Origin: Pseudomonas asplenii
GTDB lineage: Bacteria > Pseudomonadota > Gammaproteobacteria > Pseudomonadales > Pseudomonadaceae
DNA length: 64,000 nt
NCBI RefSeq assembly: GCF_001293465.1
Contig: NZ_JSYZ01000015.1
Location: 124,001-188,000, forward strand
Reading direction: 5' to 3'
Shown: piece after piece, positions 53,042 through 62,810 of the stretch
Layout: each line of letters opens with the position of its first letter
How positions within the stretch are numbered: the first letter of the stretch is position 1
Notes under the pieces: model-generated
Told to the model about the DNA's origin: nothing
What the model saw: the letters and a program-made list of their open reading frames with translations, nothing else
Databases searched by the model: none
Translations under genes and position numbers: made by a program

Positions 53042-53782
53042 TCACTTGGTCGCAGTGCCGTCCGGCACGAACACGTAGCCCACACCCCAGACGGTCTGGA
53101 TATAGCGCGGTTTGGACGGATCCGGCTCGATCATGCGACGCAGGCGGGAAATCTGTACGTCGATGGAACGCTCCAGTGCATCCCACTCGCGGCCACGGGC
53201 CAGGTTCATCAGCTTGTCGCGGGTCAGCGGTTCGCGGGCATGCATCACCAGTGCCTTGAGCACGGCGAATTCGCCGGTGGTAAGCATGTGCACCTCGTCA
53301 CCGCGCTTGAGTTCGCGGGTGGCGAGGGACAGCTCGTAGTCGCCGAAGGTGACGCTTTCGTCCTCGCTGCCCGGGGCGCCCGGAACCGGCGCGGCCTGGC
53401 GGCGCAGCACGGCCTTGACCCGCGCCATCAGCTCATCGGGGTTGAACGGCTTGGCCAGGTAGTCGTCGGCGCCCAGTTCCAGGCCCTTGATCCGGCTCAG
53501 TTCGTCGCCCTTGGCGGTGAGCATGATGATCGGCACCTGGTTGTTCGCCGCACGCAGGCGACGGCAGGCCGTCAGGCCGTCTTCACCCGGCAGCATCAGG
53601 TCGAGGACCACCAGATTGAACACTTCACGGGCCAGCAGACGATCCATTTGCTCGGTGTTGGCCACCGCGCGGGCGCGATAGCCCTTGCTGGTGAAAAAAC
53701 GCTCCAGCAGGCTGCTCAGCCCCGGATCGTCGTCCACGATGAGGATTTTTTCGCCTTCAGCAGTTTGTGCAGTGCTGCTCAT
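53042..53782 (-). CDS. ompR: OmpR/AmgR-type response regulator
   Basis: A 246-residue two-component regulator. Receiver domain with acidic pocket (ILIVDDDPG), phospho-Asp61 in LVVLDLMLPGEDG and switch lysine in DDYLAKPFNPDEL; C-terminal winged helix LNTGEF-type block (LTTGEFAVLKALVMHAREPLTRDKLM) with IDVQISRLRRMIEPDPSKPRYIQTVWGVGYVFVPDG. It pairs with envZ downstream. In P. aeruginosa this pair is AmgRS. Confidence 0.95.
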   Translation of the reverse strand: MSSTAQTAEGEKILIVDDDPGLSSLLERFFTSKGYRARAVANTEQMDRLLAREVFNLVVLDLMLPGEDGLTACRRLRAANNQVPIIMLTAKGDELSRIKGLELGADDYLAKPFNPDELMARVKAVLRRQAAPVPGAPGSEDESVTFGDYELSLATRELKRGDEVHMLTTGEFAVLKALVMHAREPLTRDKLMNLARGREWDALERSIDVQISRLRRMIEPDPSKPRYIQTVWGVGYVFVPDGTATK

Positions 53783-54118
53783 GGGTTGCTCCTTTGATCT
53801 CGGCGCGCATTATGGGGCCAGCGGCCCCCATGCGTATCCTGTGCATTGTTAGCAGATTTTTCCTCGACTACCAGCAAACAGCGCTTTATGCCTACACGCG
53901 CACAATCCCCCCAAGCCCGGAACGCTGGTTATAATGCCCCGCTTTCTGCGTCAGGCAACGTCTGATCATTGCTGTTCGAAGCCATCTTTTTTGCAAAGGC
54001 TCACAGCAATGTGCTGATTTCCCGGGTCACAAGGTGCGCCTTTTTGATCCCAAACCAGGCTCGCCCGACAGGCCCAAAGGCCCGGCGCGCCTGATTTCAC
54101 ACTTTGTCAGGTGGTTTT
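53783..54118. other. Divergent promoter region between ompR and tex
   Basis: A 336-bp interval serving the ompR-envZ operon to the left and tex to the right. It contains a TATAAT box at 53930-53935 pointing toward tex and a GC-rich hairpin (ATGGGGCC-AGC-GGCCCCCAT, near 53814-53834). No reading frame looks real. Confidence 0.65.
53930..53935 (+). promoter_or_regulatory. Consensus -10 box TATAAT upstream of tex
   Basis: Perfect sigma-70 -10 hexamer about 184 nt before the tex start. A good -35 at the right spacing is not visible, so promoter use is tentative; the long leader to tex would be unusual. Confidence 0.45.
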
Positions 54119-56437
54119 ATGGACAGCATCAACAGCCGCATCGCCGAAGAACTCGGCGTACGCCCACAACAGGTCGAAGCGGCCGTCGCCCTATTGGATG
54201 AAGGCTCTACCGTGCCTTTCATCGCCCGCTACCGGAAAGAAGTCACCGGCAGCCTGGATGACACCCAACTGCGGCATCTGGAAGAACGCCTGCGCTACCT
54301 GCGGGAACTCGACGAGCGGCGCGCCAGCATCCTCGCCAGCATCGAGGAACAAGGCAAGCTCACCCCAGCCCTGGCGCGTGACATCCAGCTCGCCGACACC
54401 AAGACCCGCCTCGAAGACCTGTACCTGCCGTACAAGCAGAAGCGCCGCACCAAGGGCCAGATCGCCCTGGAAGCCGGCCTCGGCGAGCTGGCCGACAGCC
54501 TGTTCAACGACCCGTCGCTGACCCCGGAAACCGAAGCCACGCGCTTTGTCGATGCCGAAAAGGGCTTCGCCGACACCAAGGCCGCCCTCGAAGGCGCCAA
54601 GTACATCCTGATGGAGCGCTTCGCCGAAGACGCCAGCCTGCTGGACAAGCTGCGCAACTTCCTCAAGCAGGAAGCGATCATCAGTGCCCGCGTGGTGGCC
54701 GGCAAGGAAGAGGAAGGCGCCAAGTTCCGCGACTATTTCGAACACGACGAGCCGCTCAAGAGCATGCCGTCGCACCGCGCCCTGGCGATCTTCCGTGGCC
54801 GCAACGAAGGCATTCTCGCGGCCTCGCTGAAAGTCGGCGACGAGTTGCCGGGCACCCTGCACCCATGCGAAGGCATGATCGGCCAGCATGTCGGCATCCA
54901 GAACCAGAACCGCCCCGCCGACAAGTGGCTGGGCGAAGTGGTGCGCTGGACCTGGAAGGTCAAGCTCTACACCCACCTGGAAACAGACCTGCTCGGCGAA
55001 CTGCGCGATAGCGCGGAAACCGAGGCGATCAACGTCTTCGCCCACAACCTGCACGACCTGCTGCTGGCCGCGCCGGCCGGCCCGCGCGCGACCCTCGGCC
55101 TGGACCCCGGCCTGCGCACCGGCTGCAAGGTGGCCGTGGTGGACGCCACCGGCAAGCTGCTGGACCACACCACCGTCTACCCGCACGTGCCGCATAACAA
55201 GTGGGACCAGACCCTGGCCATCCTCGCCGCGCTGTGCGCCAAGCACTCGGTGGACCTGATCGCCATCGGCAACGGTACCGCCAGCCGCGAGACCGACAAG
55301 CTGGCCGCCGACCTGATCAAGAAGTACCCGGCCATGCGCCTGACCAAGGTCATGGTTTCCGAAGCCGGCGCTTCGGTGTACTCGGCCTCGGAACTGGCCG
55401 CCCGGGAATTCCCGGACCTCGACGTATCGATCCGTGGCGCGGTCTCCATCGCCCGCCGCCTGCAGGACCCGCTGGCCGAGCTGGTGAAAATCGACCCGAA
55501 ATCCATCGGTGTCGGCCAGTACCAGCACGACGTCTCGCAACTGAAACTGGCCCGCGGCCTCGACGCGGTGGTCGAGGACTGCGTGAACGCCGTGGGCGTC
55601 GACGTGAATACCGCCTCGGTGGCCCTGCTGGCGCGGATCTCCGGCCTCAACACCACCCTGGCGCAGAACATCGTCAGCCACCGCGACGAGAACGGTGCGT
55701 TCAAGACCCGCGCCGCGCTGAAGAAAGTCCCGCGCCTGGGCGAAAAGACCTTCGAACAGGCCGCCGGCTTTCTGCGCGTGATGAACGGTGACAACCCGCT
55801 GGACGCCTCCGCGGTGCACCCGGAAGCCTACCCGCTGGTACAGCGCATCGCCGCCGAAACCGACCGCGACATCCGCTCGCTGATCGGCGACAGCGCGTTT
55901 CTCAAGCGCCTGGACCCGAAGAAGTTCACCGACGAAACCTTCGGCCTGCCGACCGTCACCGACATCCTCCAGGAACTCGACAAGCCGGGCCGCGACCCAC
56001 GCCCCGAGTTCAAGACCGCGGCGTTCCAGGAAGGGGTCGAGGACCTCAAGGACCTCGAACTGGGGATGATCCTCGAAGGCGTGGTGACCAACGTGACCAA
56101 CTTCGGCGCCTTCGTCGACATCGGCGTCCACCAGGACGGCCTGGTGCACATCTCGGCGCTGTCCGAGAAATTCGTCAAGGACCCGCGTGAAGCGGTGAAG
56201 GCCGGCGACGTGGTCAAGGTGAAGGTCATGGAAGTCGACATCCCGCGCAAGCGCGTCGGCCTGTCGATGCGCATGAGCGACACCCCCGGCGAGAAGATCG
56301 ACGGCGCCCGTGGTTCGCGCCCGGGCTCAGCCCCACGGCCGTCGCAGAACAACGCCCCGCGCAAGGAAACCGCAGCCCCGGCCAACAATGCCATGGCCTC
56401 GCTGTTCGCCAACGCCAAGCAGTTGAAGAAGCGCTGA
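54119..56437 (+). CDS. tex: Tex RNA-binding transcription accessory protein
   Basis: A 772-residue nucleic-acid-binding protein. Seen: helix-rich N-terminus (PFIARYRKEVTGSLDDTQLRHLEERLRYLRELDERR), YqgF-like nuclease fold (LGLDPGLRTGCKVAVVD), tandem helix-hairpin-helix region and a C-terminal S1 domain (GMILEGVVTNVTNFGAFVDIGVHQDGLVHISAL). It is essential or important for toxin expression in some species. A low-complexity tail (GSRPGSAPRPSQNN) ends the protein. Start at ATG 54119 with AGGTGG upstream. Confidence 0.96.
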   Translation: MDSINSRIAEELGVRPQQVEAAVALLDEGSTVPFIARYRKEVTGSLDDTQLRHLEERLRYLRELDERRASILASIEEQGKLTPALARDIQLADTKTRLEDLYLPYKQKRRTKGQIALEAGLGELADSLFNDPSLTPETEATRFVDAEKGFADTKAALEGAKYILMERFAEDASLLDKLRNFLKQEAIISARVVAGKEEEGAKFRDYFEHDEPLKSMPSHRALAIFRGRNEGILAASLKVGDELPGTLHPCEGMIGQHVGIQNQNRPADKWLGEVVRWTWKVKLYTHLETDLLGELRDSAETEAINVFAHNLHDLLLAAPAGPRATLGLDPGLRTGCKVAVVDATGKLLDHTTVYPHVPHNKWDQTLAILAALCAKHSVDLIAIGNGTASRETDKLAADLIKKYPAMRLTKVMVSEAGASVYSASELAAREFPDLDVSIRGAVSIARRLQDPLAELVKIDPKSIGVGQYQHDVSQLKLARGLDAVVEDCVNAVGVDVNTASVALLARISGLNTTLAQNIVSHRDENGAFKTRAALKKVPRLGEKTFEQAAGFLRVMNGDNPLDASAVHPEAYPLVQRIAAETDRDIRSLIGDSAFLKRLDPKKFTDETFGLPTVTDILQELDKPGRDPRPEFKTAAFQEGVEDLKDLELGMILEGVVTNVTNFGAFVDIGVHQDGLVHISALSEKFVKDPREAVKAGDVVKVKVMEVDIPRKRVGLSMRMSDTPGEKIDGARGSRPGSAPRPSQNNAPRKETAAPANNAMASLFANAKQLKKR

Positions 56438-56820
56438 TGGAAATCCCTGACGGCCTGACCCAGAGCGCCTTCAGCGAACTGCTCGGCTGCCGCCTGCAAC
56501 GCCTGGACACCGGCGTTGCCGAGGTGGCCCTGTCGCTGACGCCGCAGCTGCGCAACCGCGGCAACGTGCTGCATGGCGGCGCGCTGTTCAGCCTGGTGGA
56601 CATCACCATGGGCCTGGCCTGCTCGGCCACCCATGGCTTCGACCAGCGCAGCGCGACCATCGAGTGCAAGATCAACTACATGCGGGCGGTGGCCGAAGGC
56701 GACGTGTTGTGCACCGCCCGGGTCATCCACCCCGGCCGCCGTACCCTGGTGGTCGAGGCCGAGGTGCACCAGGGCGACAAACTTGTCGCGAAAGCACAAG
56801 GCACGTTCGCTGTTCTCTAG
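56437..56820 (+). CDS. PaaI-type hotdog-fold thioesterase
   Basis: A 127-residue acyl-CoA thioesterase. The active-site block NRGNVLHGGALFSLVDITMGLA carries the Asp/His catalytic arrangement of PaaI/4HBT enzymes, followed by the C-terminal beta strand TLVVEAEVHQGDKLVAKAQGTFAVL. The start overlaps the tex stop by one base (TGATG), so they are coupled. Substrate is probably an aromatic or medium acyl-CoA but is not known. Confidence 0.88.
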   Translation: MEIPDGLTQSAFSELLGCRLQRLDTGVAEVALSLTPQLRNRGNVLHGGALFSLVDITMGLACSATHGFDQRSATIECKINYMRAVAEGDVLCTARVIHPGRRTLVVEAEVHQGDKLVAKAQGTFAVL

Positions 56821-56847
56821 CTGTTACGTCTCGATTTGGGTTAATTT

Positions 56848-56876
56848 CGACACTGCAAGCGCAGTGTCGGAATTTT
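56848..56876 (+). terminator. Rho-independent terminator of tex-paaI
   Basis: Perfect 9-bp stem CGACACTGC-AAGC-GCAGTGTCG followed by GAATTTT, 27 nt after the thioesterase stop. Confidence 0.9.
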
Positions 56877-57020
56877 CCTCCGGCGCCGCGCCCGACTCAG
56901 GGACGAAGTATCGGCGTTTTCTGACATTTACCAGGCGACAACGCCAGTTCTCAACTTCACCCTTGTAGACCGTCTTGCCCACCCCCATATTGGGGCGACC
57001 GACGCGTGAAGGAATCCAAC

Positions 57021-58604
57021 TTGAGCGAACTTCTCAACCGCCGCCTGGCTCTGCTCGGCGAGCGCGACCACCTCTCCCTGCTCGAGCAGTGCCTGCACGG
57101 CATCGAGCGCGAATGCCTGCGCGTCACCCCCGAAGGTCGACTGGCGCAGACACCGCACCCGGAAGAACTCGGCTCGGCGCTGACCAACGAGCAGATCACC
57201 ACGGACTATTCCGAGTCGCTGCTGGAGTTCATCACTCCGGCCCTGACCGACCCGGCCGACACCCTGGGCAGCCTGGACAGGATTCATCGCTTCGCCTACA
57301 GCAAGCTCGGCAACGAGTACCTGTGGAGCCCGTCGATGCCTTGCCCGCTGCCGGCCGAGGAAGACATTCCGATCGCCTATTACGGCACCTCGAATATCGG
57401 CAGGCTCAAGTACGTGTACCGCCAGGGCCTGGCCCTGCGCTACGGCAAGACGATGCAGTGCATCGCCGGGATTCACTACAATTTCTCGCTGCCGGAAAAG
57501 CTCTGGCCCCTGCTCAAGCAGGCCGAAGGTTTCACCGGCTCGGACCGTGACTACCAGTCGCTGGCCTATATCGCGCTGATCCGCAATTTCCGTCGCTACA
57601 GCTGGCTGCTGATGTACCTGTTCGGTGCCTCGCCAGCGCTGGATGCCGGCTTCCTGCGCGGCCGCGCGCATTCGCTGGAACAGTTCGACGCCGAGACGCT
57701 GTACCTGCCCTACGCCACCAGCCTGCGCATGAGCGACCTGGGTTACCAGAGCAACGCCCAGGCCGGCCTGACGCCGTGCTACAACGATCTCAACAGCTAC
57801 ACCGACAGCCTGCGCAAGGCGGTGGCGACACCCTACGCGCCCTATGTCGAGATCGGTACCCACAAGGATGGCGAGTGGGTCCAGCTCAACACCAACATCC
57901 TGCAGATCGAGAACGAGTACTACTCCAACATCCGCCCCAAACGCGTGACCTACACCGGCGAACGGCCGATCCAGGCGCTGATGGCCCGTGGCGTGCAGTA
58001 CGTCGAGGTGCGCTGCCTGGATATCAACCCGTTCCTGCCGACCGGCATCGATCTGAACGAGGCGCGCTTCCTCAACGCGTTCCTGCTGTACTGCGCACTG
58101 AACGACAGCCCGCAGCTCGAAAACGGCGAGTGCGGCAATGCCACCGCGAATTTCCTCACCGTGGTCAAGGAAGGCCGCCGTCCGGGCCTGCAACTGCAAC
58201 GTGATGGCCAGGCGGTGGACATGAAGGAATGGGCCGCCGAGCTGCTGGAGCGGATCGCGCCGCTGGCGGCGTTGCTGGACCAGAGCCAGGGTGGCGATGA
58301 TCACGCCAAGGCGCTGGACGAGCAGCGGGCGAAGATCAGGGATTCGTCCCTGACTCCATCGGCCCGGGTACTGGCGAGCATGACCGAACACAAGGAAAGC
58401 TTTGCCCAGTTCGCCATGCGCCAGAGCCTGGCCCATGCCGAGTCCTTCCGCAGCCAGCCGTTGACCAAGCAGGAGCAGACCGCGTTCGAGGAAAGCGCCC
58501 GCCAGTCGCTGGTACAGCAACTGGAGCTGGAGCAGAACGAGGTCGGCGATTTCGATGTGTTCGTCGGCTCCTACCAGGCGAGCATCCTGGCGATCAGCAA
58601 CTGA
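57021..58604 (+). CDS. gshA: Glutamate-cysteine ligase
   Basis: A 527-residue enzyme, first step of glutathione synthesis, type I (proteobacterial). Seen: LHGIERECLRVTPEGRL near the N-terminus, ITTDYSESLLEFITPALTD, substrate block YYGTSNIGRLKYVYRQGLALRYGKTMQCIAGIHYNFSLP and the late LDINPFLPTGIDLNEARFL. The TTG start at 57021 (LSELLNRRLALL) matches the N-terminus I recall for Pseudomonas GshA and is preceded by AAGGAA; the GTG at 57006 is an in-frame alternative. Confidence 0.95.
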   Translation: MSELLNRRLALLGERDHLSLLEQCLHGIERECLRVTPEGRLAQTPHPEELGSALTNEQITTDYSESLLEFITPALTDPADTLGSLDRIHRFAYSKLGNEYLWSPSMPCPLPAEEDIPIAYYGTSNIGRLKYVYRQGLALRYGKTMQCIAGIHYNFSLPEKLWPLLKQAEGFTGSDRDYQSLAYIALIRNFRRYSWLLMYLFGASPALDAGFLRGRAHSLEQFDAETLYLPYATSLRMSDLGYQSNAQAGLTPCYNDLNSYTDSLRKAVATPYAPYVEIGTHKDGEWVQLNTNILQIENEYYSNIRPKRVTYTGERPIQALMARGVQYVEVRCLDINPFLPTGIDLNEARFLNAFLLYCALNDSPQLENGECGNATANFLTVVKEGRRPGLQLQRDGQAVDMKEWAAELLERIAPLAALLDQSQGGDDHAKALDEQRAKIRDSSLTPSARVLASMTEHKESFAQFAMRQSLAHAESFRSQPLTKQEQTAFEESARQSLVQQLELEQNEVGDFDVFVGSYQASILAISN

Positions 58605-58628
58605 GCCGGCGCCGACAGGCCTGACGCT

Positions 58629-58649
58629 TTCGCGGGCAAGCCCCGCGAA
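58629..58649. repeat. REP-like hairpin after gshA
   Basis: TTCGCGGG-5 nt-CCCGCGAA forms an 8-bp stem, part of a REP core (GCGGGCAAGCC). It lies between the convergent gshA and argA ends and may also act as their terminator. Confidence 0.6.
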
Positions 58650-58683
58650 TAGGCCCTCAAGCGCTACCCAAGGGCTCGGAGGG

Positions 58684-59982
58684 TCAGAGCGCCTTCTCGA
58701 AGATCTTCGAGTTACGCTGATAGTTGTACAACGACGCCCGCGCGCTCGGCAGGCGCTCGACGCTGCTCGGGGCGAACCCGCGCTCGCGGAACCAGTGCGC
58801 CGTCCGGGTGGTGAGGACGAACAGGGTCTTGAGCCCCAGCGCCCGCGCCCGGGTCTCGATACGCTCGAGCAGCTCGTCGCCACGCCCGCCATGGCGGTAC
58901 TCCGGATTCACCGCCAGGCACGCCAGCTCACCCGCCTCCGAATCGGCAATCGGGTACAGCGCCGCACAGGCGATGATCATCCCTTCACGCTCGACCACGC
59001 TGAACTGCTCGATCTCGCGCTCCAGCACCTCGCGCGAGCGCCGCACCAGGATGCCCTGCTCTTCCAGCGGGCTGATCAGGTCGAGCAAACCGCCAACATC
59101 CTCGATCGCCGCTTCGCGAACCCGCTCGAACTGCTCCTGGGCCACCAGCGTACCACCGCCGTCACGGGTGAACAGTTCGGTCAGCAGCGCGCCATCTTCG
59201 GCGTAGCTGACGATATGGCTGCGGGCCACGCCGCCACGGCAGGCCTCGGCCGCCGCATCGAGCAGTTCGGCCTGGTAATCACTGCCCAGGCGTTGCAGAT
59301 GCGCCGGAACCTGTTGCGGGCGCAATTCGCGGACCAGGTGGCCATCTTCATCGATCAGGCCATGATCGGCACCGAACAACAGCAGTTTTTCCGCCCCCAG
59401 GTCGATCGCCGCGCGGGTCGCGACGTCTTCGCAGGCCAGGTTGAAGATTTCCCCGGTGGGCGAGTAGCCCAGCGGCGACAGCAGCACGATGGAGCGCTCG
59501 TCGAGCAGGCGGTTGATGCCCTTGCGGTCGACCCGGCGCACTTCGCCGGTGTGGTGATAGTCGACGCCTTCCAGCACGCCGATCGGTCGCGCCGTCACCA
59601 GGTTGCCGCTGGCCACACGCAACCGCGAGCCCTGCATCGGCGAGGCCGCCATATCCATGGACAGACGCGCCTCGATAGCGATACGCAACTGGCCGACCGC
59701 GTCGATCACGCACTCCAGGGTGGCCGCGTCGGTGATACGCAGGCCGCGATGGTAGTGCGGGGTCAGGCCGCGTGCGGCCAGGCGGCTTTCGATCTGCGGG
59801 CGCGAGCCGTGGACCAGCACCAGGCGCACCCCGAGGCTGTGCAGCAGCACCAGGTCGTGGACGATATTGCCGAAGTTGGGGTGCTCGACACCGTCGCCGG
59901 GCAGCATGACGACAAAGGTGCAATCGCGGTGGGCATTGATATAGGGAGAGGCGTGGCGAAGCCAGTTAACGTATTCGGGCAT
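58684..59982 (-). CDS. argA: Amino-acid N-acetyltransferase (N-acetylglutamate synthase)
   Basis: A 432-residue enzyme, first step of arginine synthesis. The N-terminal amino-acid-kinase-like domain (FVVMLPGDGVEHPNFGNIVHDLVLLHSLGVRLVLVHGSRPQIE) is the arginine-binding regulatory part, and the C-terminal GNAT domain (SEAGELACLAVNPEYRHGGRGDELLERIETRARALGLKTLFVLTTRTAHWFRERGF) does the transfer. Length matches P. aeruginosa ArgA. Start at ATG 59982. Same strand as argE upstream. Confidence 0.96.
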   Translation of the reverse strand: MPEYVNWLRHASPYINAHRDCTFVVMLPGDGVEHPNFGNIVHDLVLLHSLGVRLVLVHGSRPQIESRLAARGLTPHYHRGLRITDAATLECVIDAVGQLRIAIEARLSMDMAASPMQGSRLRVASGNLVTARPIGVLEGVDYHHTGEVRRVDRKGINRLLDERSIVLLSPLGYSPTGEIFNLACEDVATRAAIDLGAEKLLLFGADHGLIDEDGHLVRELRPQQVPAHLQRLGSDYQAELLDAAAEACRGGVARSHIVSYAEDGALLTELFTRDGGGTLVAQEQFERVREAAIEDVGGLLDLISPLEEQGILVRRSREVLEREIEQFSVVEREGMIIACAALYPIADSEAGELACLAVNPEYRHGGRGDELLERIETRARALGLKTLFVLTTRTAHWFRERGFAPSSVERLPSARASLYNYQRNSKIFEKAL

Positions 59983-60121
59983 GACCTGAACCTGTATAAA
60001 AAACAGCCAATGAAAAAGGGGTGCAACGTGAAAACGCACAACGGGCTGTTGGTTATCGTCGGAACAGGCTTGGCGACACGCGGGCTCTCCTTACTCGGTA
60101 ATGAATGGTTTGGCCTGGCAT

Positions 60122-61282
60122 TTAACGCAAGCTCGGGGCCGGGCTCAAGCAATAATGTTCAATCAGTTCGCGCAACAGCTGTACGGTAGGCTGCAAACGT
60201 GACATTTCGAGGAATTCTCCCGGCTGGTGCGCACAATCGATATCGCCGGGGCCCAATATCAGGGTCTCGCAGCCAAGGCGCTGAAGATAAGGCGCTTCGG
60301 TACCGAACGCCACCGCTTGCGCGCGGTGACCGGTGAGTTTTTCGGCGATGCGTACCAGTTCGGCATCGGCCACCTGCTCGAAGGGCGGCACCTCGGGGAA
60401 CAGCGGCGCATAGTCGATCTTCACCTGGTGCCGCGCAGCCAGCGGCTCAAGCTTGGCACGGATCGCCGCGCGCAGTACGCCCGGGTCCATGCCCGGCAGC
60501 GGTCGCAGGTCGAATTCCAGGGCACACTGGCCGCAGATGCGGTTGGGGTTGTCGCCACCGTGGATGCAGCCCAGGTTCAGGGTCGGCTGTGGCACGGTGA
60601 ATTGCGGGTTGTTGTACTCGCGCTGCCACTGCCCGCGCAGGCCACGCAGCTCGCCGATCACATCGTGCATGGCTTCGAGGGCGCTGTGGCCCAGGCTCGG
60701 GTCCGACGAGTGGCCGCTGCGGCCGAGGATGTCGATGCGCTCCATCATCACGCCCTTGTGCAGGCGAATGGGCTTGAGCCCGGTCGGCTCGCCGATCACC
60801 GCCGCACGGCCCAGCGGCCGCCCGGCCTCGGCCAGGGCACGGGCGCCGGACATCGAGCTTTCCTCGTCGCAGGTCGCCAGAATCAGCAGCGGCTGCTTGA
60901 ACGGCTGCTCGAGCAGCGGCCGCACCGCCTCGATGATCAGGGCGAAGAACCCCTTCATGTCGCAACTGCCCAGGCCGACCCAACGGCCATCGACCTCGCT
61001 GAGCTTGAGCGGGTCGGTCTGCCACAGCGCTTCGTCGAACGGCACGGTGTCGCTGTGCCCGGCCAGCACCAGGCCGCCGGGACCACTGCCGAAGCTGGCG
61101 AGCAGGTTGAACTTGCCGGGGCTGACCGGCTGGATATCGCAGTTGAAACCCAGGTCGCTCAACCAGCCGGCCAGCAGGTCGATCACCGGACGGTTGCTCA
61201 GGTCCAGGCTCGGCTGGGTACAACTGACGGAAGGAACTGCAATCAGCGCAGCGAACTGATCTTTCATCGACGGCAAAGGCAT
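60122..61282 (-). CDS. argE: N-acetylornithine deacetylase
   Basis: A 386-residue M20-type metalloenzyme releasing ornithine from N-acetylornithine. Zinc ligands and catalytic acids are visible: LAGHSDTVPF, GLGSCDMKGF, ATCDEESSMSGARAL and VIGEPTGLKPIRLHKG; the final ligand is in LGPGDIDCAHQPGEFLEM. It lies upstream of argA on the same strand, separated by a 139-bp gap. Confidence 0.95.
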   Translation of the reverse strand: MPLPSMKDQFAALIAVPSVSCTQPSLDLSNRPVIDLLAGWLSDLGFNCDIQPVSPGKFNLLASFGSGPGGLVLAGHSDTVPFDEALWQTDPLKLSEVDGRWVGLGSCDMKGFFALIIEAVRPLLEQPFKQPLLILATCDEESSMSGARALAEAGRPLGRAAVIGEPTGLKPIRLHKGVMMERIDILGRSGHSSDPSLGHSALEAMHDVIGELRGLRGQWQREYNNPQFTVPQPTLNLGCIHGGDNPNRICGQCALEFDLRPLPGMDPGVLRAAIRAKLEPLAARHQVKIDYAPLFPEVPPFEQVADAELVRIAEKLTGHRAQAVAFGTEAPYLQRLGCETLILGPGDIDCAHQPGEFLEMSRLQPTVQLLRELIEHYCLSPAPSLR

Positions 61283-61442
61283 TGCGCTGACTCCCGGACT
61301 CCAAGGCGAAGCCCATCATAGAGCCATCCGGCGGCCGGAATAAACCGCCACGACGCGTGCGACCCGCTTGTCCTGTACACTGCATCCCCCAAGGCGGCCA
61401 CTCTTCTCCCCGGCCGCACTCCCGATCCTGGATTTTCCGGCC

Positions 61443-62810
61443 ATGCAGAAAGAAACCGAAATCAAACTCCGCGTCAGCCGCGAAACCCTCGCCGCCCTGC
61501 GCGAGCACCCGCTGTTGAAGAAGCGCAACAAGAGCGGCTGGGAGCGTCGTGAACTGATGAACCAGTATTTCGACACCCCCGAACGCGACCTGGCCAAGGC
61601 CAAGGTCGCCCTGCGCCTGCGCCGTGACGGCGACGAAGTGATCCAGACCCTCAAGACCCGCGGCCAGAGCATCGCCGGCCTGTCCGAGCGCAACGAGTAC
61701 GACTGGCACCTGGCCAAGGCCAGGCTGGACCTGAAAAAGCTCGATGGCGAATGCTGGCCGGCGCAACTGGCCGAGCTGGACAAGAAAACCCTCAAGCCGA
61801 TCTTCACCACCGATTTCGTTCGCGAGCGCGCCGAGATCGCCTGGGGTCGTGGCAAATCGAAAGTGGTGATCGAGGCGGCGCTGGACCTCGGTTCCGTCAT
61901 CGCCGGCAAGCAGAAGGAGGAAATCTGCGAGCTGGAACTGGAACTGCGCGAAGGCAAGCCCGAGGCGCTGCTGGAACTGGCCGCCGAACTGGCCGAGAAG
62001 CTGGCGCTGATGCCCTGCGATATCAGCAAGGCCGAACGCGGCTACCGGCTGTTCGACGCCAACAGCTACTCGCTGAGCCTGCCGACGCCGCAACTGACCG
62101 CCGAGACCTCGGTGGACGACGCCTTCACCGCGCTGGCCTGGCACCTGCTCGGCAGCAGCCAGCGGCTGGCCGAGCAGTACCGTTTCAACGGCCACTGGCG
62201 CCTGCTGCAGGACTGGCTGCAACAGTTGATCGAACTGCGGGCGCTGGCCGGCAGCCTCGGTCAGGTGGCACCACGGCAATCGACCAGCGAACTGCGCAAG
62301 GCCCTGGACGCGTTGCTGGAAGACTGGCGCCCGCTGGTCAATGCCGGTATCGAAGACGAGGACGTGCGCAAGGCCGCACCGGAGCAGTTCCTCGAAGAGC
62401 TGGAGGATGTGCGCTGGGGCCAGTTCTCCCTGAACACCTCGCGCTGGCTGCTGGCCCGCAGCTGGACGGTCGAACGCCCCAACCGCGGCAACCGCCAGGG
62501 CGCCGCGCAGTTGCAGAGCTGGTTGCCCCGCCTGCTGGCCGACGAAGCCGTGGCGCTGCAATTGGGCCGCTACCAGCAACAGCCGGAAGACCTGGCCGAG
62601 CAACTGCCACGCATCGAGCGTATCCAGGCCTGGCTGCACCTGGCCCGTGGCGTGTTGGAACTGCCGGAGCTGGACCGCCTGTTCGGCGAGTTGAACAAGC
62701 TGGCGCAACTGGCGGAGCTGGATATCAGCGATGAAGTACTGGAAGCACGGGTCCAGCAGGCGCTGACCGTATCCCAGGGCCGTGCCTGGAAAGCCCTGTC
62801 GCGCCTGTAA
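61443..62810 (+). CDS. CYTH/CHAD inorganic triphosphatase (YgiF-like)
   Basis: A 455-residue protein. The N-terminal CYTH tunnel opens MQKETEIKLRVSRETLAALREHP with the metal motif ETEIKLR (ExExK), KVALRLRRDGDEVIQTLKTRG and EEICELELELREGKPEALL. The C-terminal half is a helical CHAD domain (DAFTALAWHLLGSSQRLAEQYRF...). Known: YgiF hydrolyses inorganic triphosphate. The start at ATG 61443 begins exactly at the CYTH motif. It is divergent from argE. Confidence 0.9.
   Translation: MQKETEIKLRVSRETLAALREHPLLKKRNKSGWERRELMNQYFDTPERDLAKAKVALRLRRDGDEVIQTLKTRGQSIAGLSERNEYDWHLAKARLDLKKLDGECWPAQLAELDKKTLKPIFTTDFVRERAEIAWGRGKSKVVIEAALDLGSVIAGKQKEEICELELELREGKPEALLELAAELAEKLALMPCDISKAERGYRLFDANSYSLSLPTPQLTAETSVDDAFTALAWHLLGSSQRLAEQYRFNGHWRLLQDWLQQLIELRALAGSLGQVAPRQSTSELRKALDALLEDWRPLVNAGIEDEDVRKAAPEQFLEELEDVRWGQFSLNTSRWLLARSWTVERPNRGNRQGAAQLQSWLPRLLADEAVALQLGRYQQQPEDLAEQLPRIERIQAWLHLARGVLELPELDRLFGELNKLAQLAELDISDEVLEARVQQALTVSQGRAWKALSRL

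Noticed and set aside
54191..56149. 652-residue open frame opposite tex
   Set aside because: Antisense shadow of a conserved gene, no recognisable domain.
60010..60189. 59-residue plus-strand frame between argA and argE
   Set aside because: Starts with a plausible hydrophobic stretch but overlaps the argE end in antisense and lacks a ribosome site; kept only as a possibility.
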